Positions 1-10,300 of a DNA stretch of 64,000 bases are shown here, one piece after another. Source of the DNA: Gemmatimonadota bacterium (GTDB taxonomy: Bacteria; Gemmatimonadota; Gemmatimonadetes; Gemmatimonadales; Gemmatimonadaceae). The notes below the pieces were generated by a model that was not told the origin of the DNA, ran no database searches, and was given only the letters and a program-made list of their open reading frames with translations. The first letter of the stretch is position 1. Every line of letters begins with the position of its first letter. The stretch lies in the NCBI GenBank assembly GCA_021413975.1, contig JAIOPJ010000013.1, forward strand, positions 1-64,000. The letters are read 5' to 3'. The position numbers were made by a program, and so were the translations under genes.

Positions 1-3000
1 CGTCGGCTCGGTCTGCCCCGCCAGCGGCAGCGGCAACATCACCGCGACGGTCGATCTGCTGAATGGTGGCACCGCGACCTTCACGGTCACGGCGACCGCG
101 AGCGGCACGGGCACGATCACGAACACGGCGACGATCACGGCACCAGTCGGCGTGAACGACCCGGCCGGCAACAACAGCGCGACCGACAACAACACCGTCA
201 TCACGCCGACGGCCGACCTGAGCATCACGAAGACCGACGGGGTCGCGACCGTCAACCAGAACGGCACCGTCACGTATACGATCGTCGCGAGCAACGCCGG
301 CCCCAGCGCGGTCAGTGGCGCGACGATCACCGACGTCATCCCCGCGAACCTGAGCGCGGCGACCTGGACCTGCTCCGCGAGTGCGGGCTCGGTCTGCCCG
401 GCGAGCGGCAGCGGGAGCATCAACGCGAGCGTCGATCTCCTGAGCGGCGGCGCCGCGACCTTCACGGTCACCGCGACCGCCAGCGGCGCGGGCACGATCA
501 CGAACACGGCGACGATCACCGCGCCGGTGGGCGTCAACGACCCGGCCGGCAACAACAGTGCGACCGACAACACGGCCATCACGCCGACCGCCGACCTGAG
601 CATCACCAAGACCGACGGCATCGTGAGCGTCTTCCAGGGTGGCACGGTCACCTACACGATCGTGGCCGGCAACGCGGGCCCGAGCGCCGTGACCGGCGCG
701 ACGGTCAGCGACGTCATCCCGGCGACCCTCGGTGCGGCCACCTGGACCTGCGCAGCCAGCGTCGGCTCGGTCTGCCCGGCGAGCGGCAGCGGCGACATCA
801 ACGCCACGGTCGACCTGCTGAGCGGCGGCAGCGCCACCTTCACCCTGACGGCGACCGCGAGCGGCACCGGAGCGATCACCAACACCGCGACGATCACGGC
901 GCCGGTCGGCACGAACGATCCGGCGGGCAACAACAGTGCGACCGACAACAATACGGTCATCATCGCCGCTGCCGACCTGAGCATCACCAAGACCGACGGT
1001 CTCACCGCCGTGAATCAGGGCGGCACGGTCACCTACACGATCGTGGCCAGCAATGCCGGCCCGAGCGCCGTGACCGGGGCAACCGTGAGCGATCTGATCC
1101 CGGCCAACCTGAGCGCCGCGACCTGGACCTGCTCCGCGAGCGCGGGCTCGGCCTGCCCGGCGAGCGGCAGCGGGAACCTGAACGCGACCGTCGACCTGCT
1201 GAGCGGCGGGACCGTGACCTTCACCGTCACGGCGACGGCGAGCGGGGCGGGGACCATCACCAACACCGCCACGATCACGGCACCGGTCGGCGTGGTCGAT
1301 CCGGCGGGCAACAACAGCGCCACCGACAACAACACGGTCATCACGCCGACGGCCGACCTGAGCATCACCAAGACGGACGGTCTCACGGCGGTCAATCAGG
1401 GCGGCACGGTCACGTACACGATCGTCGCGTCGAACGCCGGTCCGAGCGCCGTGACCGGCGCGACGGTCAGCGACGTGATCCCGGCGAACCTGAGCGCGGC
1501 GACCTGGACCTGCTCGGCGAGTGCCGGCTCCGCCTGCCCTGCGAGCGGCAGCGGCAACCTCGCCGCGATTGTGGACCTGTTGAGCGGCGGGTCGGCGACC
1601 TTCACGGTCACGGCGACGGCGAGCGGCTCCGGCACCATCACCAACACCGCGACCATCGCCGCACCGGTCGGCACGAACGACCCGGCCGGCAACAACAGCG
1701 CGACCGACAACAACACCGTCATCGCACCGACCGCCGACCTGAGCATCACCAAGACGGACGGCCTCACGGCCGTGAACCAGGGCAGTGCGGTGACGTACAC
1801 GATCGTGGCGAGCAACGCGGGCCCGAGCGCCGTGACCGGCGCGACCGTGGCCGACGTCCTCCCGGCGAACGTCTCCGGCGCGACCTGGACCTGCTCCGCC
1901 ACCGCGGGCTCGGCGTGCCCGGCGAGCGGCGTCGGGAACCTCGCCGCGAGCGTCGACCTGCTCAGCGGCGGGTCGGCCACGTTCACCGTCACGGTGACCG
2001 CGAGCGGCGCGGGGACCATCACCAACACGGCGACGATCACGGCGCCGGTGGGCGTGAATGACCCGGCCGGCAACAACAGCGCGACCGACAACAACACCGT
2101 CATCACGCCCGTCGCGGACCTGAGCATCACCAAGGTCCTCGGCTCCGGCCCGCCCGTCCCGGGGCTCCCGGTCACCTACAGCATCACCGTGGCCAACGCC
2201 GGTCCGAGCGACGTGGCCGGCGCCACCGTCACCGACGTCTTCCCGGCGGCGATCTCCGGCGTCACCTGGAGCTGCAGCGCGAGCGCGGGCTCGTCGTGCG
2301 CGGCGAGCGGCAGCGGCGACCTCAACACCACCGTCAGCCTGTTGAGCGGCGGATCGGTCACCTACACGGCGACCGGCACGCTCGCGGCCAGCGGCACCGG
2401 CGCACTCGTGAACACCGCGACCGTCACGGCTCCCGTGGGTCTGTTCGACCCGCCGGGCAACAACAGCGCGACGGCGAACAACGTCCGTACGCCGCAGGCC
2501 GACGTCGCCGTCTCCCAGACCGGTCCCGCGTCGGTGGTGCCGGGCAATCCGATCACCTACTCGGTGACGGTGACGAACAACGGTCCGTCCGACGCCGTCA
2601 CCACCAACGTGACCGTGCCGCTGCCGCCGGGGGTCACCTTCATCAACAGCGCGGGCGATTGCCCGGCCGGCTTCCCGTGCGCGCTCGGGACACTCCCGCC
2701 GGGCGCGACCCGCACCTTCACCGTGACGTACCTCGTGCCGGGTGCGTACGCGGGTCCGGACCCGATCACGCACTCGGTCACGGCGACCACCGCGACCACC
2801 GATCCGGCCCTCGGCAACAACACCGCGGTCGCCTCGACCTCCGTGGGTTCGCCGATCGCGGACCTCGGCATCACCAAGTCGGACGGCTCGGCCGTCTCGA
2901 TCCCCGGCGCGCCGATCACCTACACGATCGTGGCGAGCAACGCCGGCCCGAGCGCGGCGATCGGCGCGACGGTCACCGACAACTTCCCGGCCGACATCAC

Positions 3001-6000
3001 CGGCGTCACCTGGACCTGCTCGGCGGCCGGTGGCGCGGCCTGCCCGGCCTCGGGCAGCGGGAATCTCTCGGTGCTCGTCGACCTCCCCGCCGGCGGCACG
3101 GTGACCTTCACCGCCAGCGGCACGATCTCGCCGAGCGCGACGGGATCGCTCGTGAACACGGCGTCGATCACCCCGCCGCCCGGCGTGAGCGACCCGTCAT
3201 CGGCGAACAACACCGACGTCAACACGCTCGTGCCGAGCGCGGACCTGAGCCTCACGAAGACGGGACCGTTGAACGCGGTGCCCGGATCGTCGCTGGTCTA
3301 CACGTTGACGGTGAGCAACGCCGGACCCTCCAACGCCGCCGGCGTGACGGTCACGGATCCGACGCCGGCCGGACTCACGTTCGTCAGCACGGCGGGTGAC
3401 TGCGTCACGGCATTCCCGTGCGTGCTCGGCATCGTGCCGCCGGGCGCGACGCGGACGATCACGGTGACGTACGCCGTGCCCCCGACCTACACGACGCCCG
3501 ACCCGGTGGTGAACACGGCGACGGTCTCGAGCACGACGGCCGATCCGGTCGCCGGGAACAACAGCGCGTCCACGAGCACGCCGGTCGCCGCGACCGCCGA
3601 TCTGGGCATCACCAAGACCGACGGCCTCGTCACCGTGAATCAGGGCGGCACGGTCACGTACACGATCGTGGCGAGCAACGCCGGACCGAGCGCGGTGACC
3701 GGGGCGACGGTCACTGACGTGATCCCTGCCGCGTTGAGCGGTGCGACCTGGACCTGCTCCGCGAGCGCGGGCTCGGTCTGCCCCGCGAGCGGCAGTGGCA
3801 GCATCGCGGCGAGCGTGAGCCTCCTGAGCGGCGGCAGCGCGACCTTCACCGTCACGGCGACGGCGAGCGGGACGGGGACGATCACCAACACTGCGACGAT
3901 CGCGGCCCCGGTGGGCGTGACCGATCTCGGCGTCGGCAACAACAGCGCGACCGACAACACGGCCATCACGCCGACGGCCGACCTGAGCATCACCAAGGTC
4001 CTGAGTTCCGGCGCGCCGGTGGCAGGGGCGACCGCGAGCTACACGATCACGGTGTCGAACGCAGGCCCGAGCGCGGTGGCCGGCGCGGCGGTCGCCGACG
4101 CGTTCCCGGCGACGCTGACCGGCGTCACCTGGACCTGCGCCGCGAGCGCAGGTTCGGCGTGCGCGGCGAGCGGCGCGGGCGACATCAACACCACGGTCGA
4201 TCTCCTCAGCGGCGGCACCGCGACCTTCACCGCGAGCGGCGCGATCGCCGCGAACGCGACGGGCTCGCTCGCCAACACCGCGACGGTCACGCCGCCGGTG
4301 GGTGTGAACGATCCCGCGGGCAACAACAGCTCGACCGCCACGGCCGCACTCACCGCGCAGGCCGACGTGACCGTCACCCAGACCGGCCCCGCCAACGCGG
4401 TGCCGGGCACGACGATCACCTACACGGTCGTCGTGACCAACAACGGTCCGTCGGACGCGCAGAACGTCGTTGTGAGCGCGGCGGTGCCGCCGGGCCTCAC
4501 GCTGGTCGGCACGGCGGGCGCCTGTCCCGCCGGCTTCCCCTGCGCGCTCGGCACCCTCACGCCGGGTGCGACGCGCACCTTCACGGTCACCTACACGGTG
4601 CCGAGCGGGTACACGACGCCCGATCCGATCGTGCACACGGTCACGACGTCGAGCACGACGCCGGACCCGGTGCCCGTCAACAACAACGCGGCGCTCCCGA
4701 TCGGCCTGGGCGCCTCGCAGGCCGACCTGAGCATCACGAAGACCGACGGCGTGGCGAGCGCCACGCAGGGCGGCACGATCACCTACACGATCGTGGCGGC
4801 CAACGCCGGCCCCAGTGACGTCACGAGCGCGACCGTGAGCGACCTGCTCCCGGCGCAGCTCACCGGAGCGACCTGGACCTGCACGACGTCCGCCGGCTCG
4901 GTCTGCCCGGCGAGCGGCGCGGGCAACCTGAATGCGACCGTCAGCCTCCTGAACGGCGGCAGCGCGACCTTCCTCGTCACCGCGACCGTCAGCGGCACCG
5001 GCACGATCGCGAACACGGCGACGATCACGGCGCCCGTGGGCGTGGTGGATCCGGCCGGCAACAACAGCGCCACCGACAACCACACGGTCATCACGCCGAC
5101 GGCCGACCTGAGCATCACCAAGACCGACGGTGTGGTGGCGGCGAGCCAGGGCAGCACGCTCACCTACACGATCGTCGTCTCCAACGCAGGCCCGAGCGCG
5201 GTCACCGGCGCCACGGTGACCGATCTCCTGCCGGCGCAGCTCACGGGTGCGACCTGGACCTGCGGCGCGACCGCGGGTTCGACCTGTCCGGCCGCGGGCG
5301 CGGGCGACATCAACGCGACCGTGGATCTCCTCAGCGGCGGCCAGGCGACCTTCACGGTCACTGGCACGGTGACGGGCACCGGCGTGATCACCAACACGGC
5401 GACGGTCGCCGCACCGGTGGGGGTGAACGACCCGGCCGGCAACAACTCGGCGACCGACAACAACACCGTCATCACGCCCACCGCGGACCTGCGCATCACC
5501 AAGACCGACGGCGTGGCGTCGGTGCTGCAGGGCGCCACCGTCACGTACACCATCGTCGCGAGCAACTCGGGCCCGAGCGCGGTCACCGGAGCCACGGTGG
5601 CCGACCCGCTGCCGGCGCAGTTGACCGGCGCGACCTGGACCTGCTCGGCGACCGCGGGCTCGGCCTGCCCCGCGAGTGGCGCCGGCAACATCAATGCGTC
5701 GGTCGACCTGCTCAACGGCGGCACGGCGACCTTCATCCTCACCGCGACGGCGAGCGGATCGGGCACTGTCATCAACACGGCGACGATCGCGTCGCCGGTC
5801 GGCTCCAACGACCCGACGCCGGGTGACAACAGCGCGACCGACAACACGACGATCGTGCCGACGGCGGACCTGAGCATCACCAAGAGCGACGGCGTGGCCA
5901 CCGTGAATCAGGGCGGTACGCTGACGTACACGATCCTGGTGAGCAACGCCGGCCCGAGCGCCGTCGTCGGTGCCACGGTGAGCGATCCGCTCCCTGCCGC

Positions 6001-7350
6001 CCTCTCGGGCGCGACGTGGACCTGCACGGCGTCCGCGGGCTCGGCCTGCCCGGCGAGCGGTTCGGGCAGCATCAACGCGAGCGTCAGCCTCCTGAGCGGC
6101 GGCACCGCGACCTTCACTCTCACGGCGACCGTGAGCGGCAGCGGGAGCATCACCAACACCGCCACCGTCACCGCGCCCGTGGGTGTGAACGACCCGGCGG
6201 GCAACAATGCCGCCACCGACGTGACCACGGCGGCGAGCACCGCGGACCTGAGCATCACCAAGACCGACGGCCTCACCACCATCGCCACGGGCGCCACGGT
6301 CACGTACACGATCGTCGCCAACAACGCCGGGCCGAGCGCGGTGACCGGCGCGACGGTCTCCGACGTCATGCCCGCGCAGCTGAGCACCCCGACCTGGACC
6401 TGCACGGCCTCCGCGGGTTCGACCTGCCCGGCCGCCGGCGCGGGGAACATCAATGCGGCCGTGGATCTCGCGGTCGGCGGCACGGCGACCTTCACGGTGA
6501 CGTCGCCGGTGACGGGTACGGGCGTGCTGAGCAACACGGCGACCATCACGGCACCGGTCGGCATAAACGATCCGGCGGGCAACAACAGCGCCACCGACGT
6601 CACGACCATCCAGCGTCCCGACCTCGCGCTGACCAAGAGCCACACCGGCACCTTCATCGTCGGCAGCAACGGCACCTACTCGCTGACGGTGCAGAACGTG
6701 GGTGCTGCGGCGACCGCGGGCGTCACGACGGTGCTCGACACGCTCCCGGCCGGCCTCGGATTCGTCTCCGCGACGGGCACGAACTGGGCCTGCGGCGTGG
6801 TCGGCCAGATCGTGACCTGCACGACGAACACGCCGATCGCCGCGGGCGCGAGCAGCGTCATCACGCTGGTGACCGCCGTGACGGCGCCGGCCCTGCCCAG
6901 CGTCACCAACCGGGCAGTGGTGAGCACGGCCAATGACGCCAGTCCCGCGAACGACGCGGCCTCCGATCCGACGACCGTCAGTCCGGCGGTCGACCTCTCG
7001 ATCACCAAGACCCCGGTCGGCGTCTTCCGCGTGGGCGGGACCGGCAGCTACAACATGGTGGTCGCGAACGTCGGTCCCACCGCCACGCTCGGCACGGTCA
7101 CCGTCGTCGACACGCTGCCCACGGGCCTGACCTTCGTCTCCGCCGTCGGCGCCGGCTGGTCGTGCGGTGCGGTGGGCGCGGTGATGACCTGCACCTACTC
7201 GGCGGTGCTGGCGCCGGGGGCCACCGCCGCCTTCACGCTCACGGTGAACGTGGCCGCGGCCGCGCTCCCGACCGTCGTCAACCGCGTCACCGTCTCGACC
7301 CTCGGCGACGAGATCTCGATCGGCAACAACGTCTCCACCACCTCGCCGGT
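1..7350 (+). repeat. Array of ~20 DUF11-like coding repeats, ~360-380 bp each
   Basis: Repeated motif (P/T)ADLSITKTDG...GGTVTYTIVASNAGPSAVTGATV...TWTCSASAGSVCPASGSG...TNTATITAPVGVNDPAGNNSATDN. The periodic ~363-nt antisense ORFs in the track reflect the same period. Confidence 0.9.
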
Positions 7351-10300
7351 GCTCGTCTCCGACGTGCAGCTCACGGTGGAGAAGACCGCGTCGCGCGATG
7401 TGGTCGAGATCGCCGACGTGCTCGACTACCGCGTCGAGGTGCGGGCCTCCGGTACGGTGACGGCGACCGACGTCGTGCTCAACGACGCGCTCCCCTCCGG
7501 CTTCTCGTACCTCAACGGAACCGCGCGCCTCGACGGCGTCGTGATCGCCGATCCCACCGGCGCGCCCGGTTCACGCCTGGCCTTCGCGCTCGGCACGGTG
7601 CCGAGCGGCGGCAGCGTGGTGGTGACGTACCGCGTACGCGTGGGCGCCGGCGCCCGCCTGGGTGATGGCATCAACCGCGCCTTCGCGTCGAGCGCCATCA
7701 TGGGCGCCGCGTCCGCGACGGCGGCCGCGCGCGTGCGGGTCGAGGGCGGGGTCTTCACCGACCGCGCGACGATCCTCGGCAAGGTCTATGTCGATTGCGA
7801 GTGCGACTCGCTGCAGGTGGTGCAGGGGGCGCACGAGGTCGGCGTCCCGGGCGTGCGCGTGATCCTCGAGGACGGCACCTCGGTGATCACCGACGTCGAG
7901 GGCAAGTTCAGCTTCTACGGGATCAGCCCGCGCCGCCATGTGCTGCGCGTGGACGAGCGCACCCTCCCGCCGGGCTCGGTGCTCCTCGAGACCGCGCGCC
8001 GGAACGCAGGGGACGCGCGCAGCCGCTTCGTCGACCTGACGACGGGTGAGCTGCATGTCGCCGACTTCGCGCTGCGGCGCACCGATGGCCTGCTGCGCGA
8101 AGTCCAGGCGCGTCGCGCGCAGGGCGAGATCAGCGGGCTCGTGGCCGACAGCGGCGTGGTGATGGTGAGTGGCGTGCCGGTCGAGGGCGGAGTGCCGGTC
8201 GCGAGCGGGATGCCAGTGACCGGTGGAACGGTCGTCGCGGGTGGTGCTGCCGTCGCGGGCGGGGTCGCCGTCGCCGGCGGATCGGGCGCCGGCGTCCTGA
8301 CCGTGGCGCCGCGCACCGACGGCGTCTATCGCCCGCTGCTCGCGACCGGCGTCGCGGCGCTCGGTGAAGGCCTGACCACGTTCCTGCTGCGGTCCGACTC
8401 GTCCGCCTCGGCGCCGTCGGCCTCGGGGCATCGCATCGACATGCGGGTGCCGCAGAGCGTGCTCCCCGCCGATGGCGTCACCGCGGTGCCGGTCATCGTG
8501 CGCGTCGTCGACGCGCGCGGCACGGTCGTCTCGGCGCCCGGCCGCGTGACCCTCGAGACGAGCCTCGGCCGCTGGCTGGTCGAGGACCTCGACCTCAATG
8601 AGCCCGGTGTGCAGACGATGCTAGGCGACAGCGGCTCGGTCTTCCGTCTGGCCGCGCCCACGCAGCCCGGCAACGGCCAGGTCCGTGTGACGACCGAACA
8701 GCGGCTCAGCACCACGCAGAACATCTACTTCGGTGCCGCCTCGCAGGCGCTCCTCGCCACCGGCCTCGTGCAGGCGCGCGTGAGCCTTCGCTCGCTCACC
8801 ACCGGCGCCCTCACGCCGGCGCGCGCCGAGGACGGCTTCGAGGAGGTCCTGCAGGATCTCTCGGTCTCGAGCGGCAGCGGCGACCTCCGGGCCGGAGCCC
8901 GTGGTGCGCTCTACCTGCGCGGCAAGGTGAAGGGCGACTACCTGCTCACGCTCGCGCTCGACTCCGAGCGCGAGGAGCAGGAACGCTTGCGCCGCGACAT
9001 CCGGCCGGACGAGTTCTACCCGGTGTACGGTGACGCGTCGGTGCGCGAGTTCGACGCGCAGTCGGCGGGCCGCTTCTACGTGCGCGTCGACAAGGAGCGC
9101 TCGTACTTCCTCTATGGCGACTTCGCGACGCCGTCGGCGGTGGACAGCCGCGTGCTGACCGCCTACGACCGCACCTTCACCGGTGCCCGGCAGCACATCG
9201 AGGGGAATCGCGGCGTGCTCGACGTCTTCGCCAGCCAGGGTCGCCTGACGCAGATCGTGGACGAGATCCGCGGCATGGGCATCTCCGGCCCGTACGCGCT
9301 GCGCCGCCGCGACGCGCGGATGAACACCGAGCGCGTCGAGATCCTCACCCGTGACCGGAACCAGCCGAGTCTGATCGTGCGCGTGGAGCCGCAGCAGCGC
9401 TTCGCCGACTACACGCTCGAGCCCTTCACGGGTCGCATCCTCTTCCGGCGTCCGGTGCCGAGCCTCGACTCCGACCTCAACCCGGTGTCGATCCGCGTCC
9501 TGTACGAGGTGGAGCAGGGTGGTGACGCCTTCTGGCAGGCCGGCCTCTCGGGTCAGGCGCGCGTGACGAGCAGGCTCGAACTGGGCGGCACGCTCGTGCG
9601 CGACGCCAATCCGACGGACGCGCGCTCGCTCGTCGGCCTGAATGCCACGTTGCAGCTCGGTGAGGCCACCTTCCTGCTCGCCGAAGCGGCGCAGACCGAC
9701 GGCGACAGCCTCGTCACCGGTCGCGCGACGCGGTTCGAGCTGCGGCATCGCTCCACGCGCCTCGACGCGCGGCTCTTCGTCGGCCGGTCGGACTCGGGCT
9801 TCGCGAACCTCTCCTCGACCTTCGCCGGCGGGCGCGGCGAGATCGGCGCGCGCGGTACGTACATGCTCGATGCCCGCACCCGCATCCTCACCGAGGCGCT
9901 CCGCACCGAGGATCGCGTCACGGGCGGCCGCCGCGAGGGCGCGCAGCTCGGGGTGGAGCGGTCCTTCAACGAGCGCCTGCGGGTCGAGGCCGGCTTCCGC
10001 CACGCCTCCGAGACCACCGCGCCGGCGTCGCTGCAGACCGTCGGGGCGACGCCCAACGAGACGAACGCCCTGCGCACCCGCGTGACGGCCGACCTGCTCG
10101 ACCGCCGCCGCGCCTCGGTGTGGGGCGAGTTCGAGCAGGACGTCCAGAGCTCCGACCAGCGTCGCGCCGCCCTTGGCGCGGACTTCCTGGTGGCCAAGCG
10201 CACGCGCATCTACGGCCGCCACGAGTTGCTCTCGTCCTTCGCCGGTCCCTACGCCATGAACGGCGCACAGAGCGCCGCGCAGACGGTCCTCGGCATCGAC

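Noticed and set aside
3197-6643. 1148-aa minus-strand ORF opposite the DUF11 repeats, plus ~120-aa periodic antisense ORFs
   Set aside because: Arg/Ala/Gly-rich translation typical of antisense frames in GC-rich DNA; the periodicity simply mirrors the coding repeats.
1-7350. Repeat array considered as CRISPR or satellite DNA
   Set aside because: Repeats are ~360-380 bp, in frame and encode DUF11 domains.
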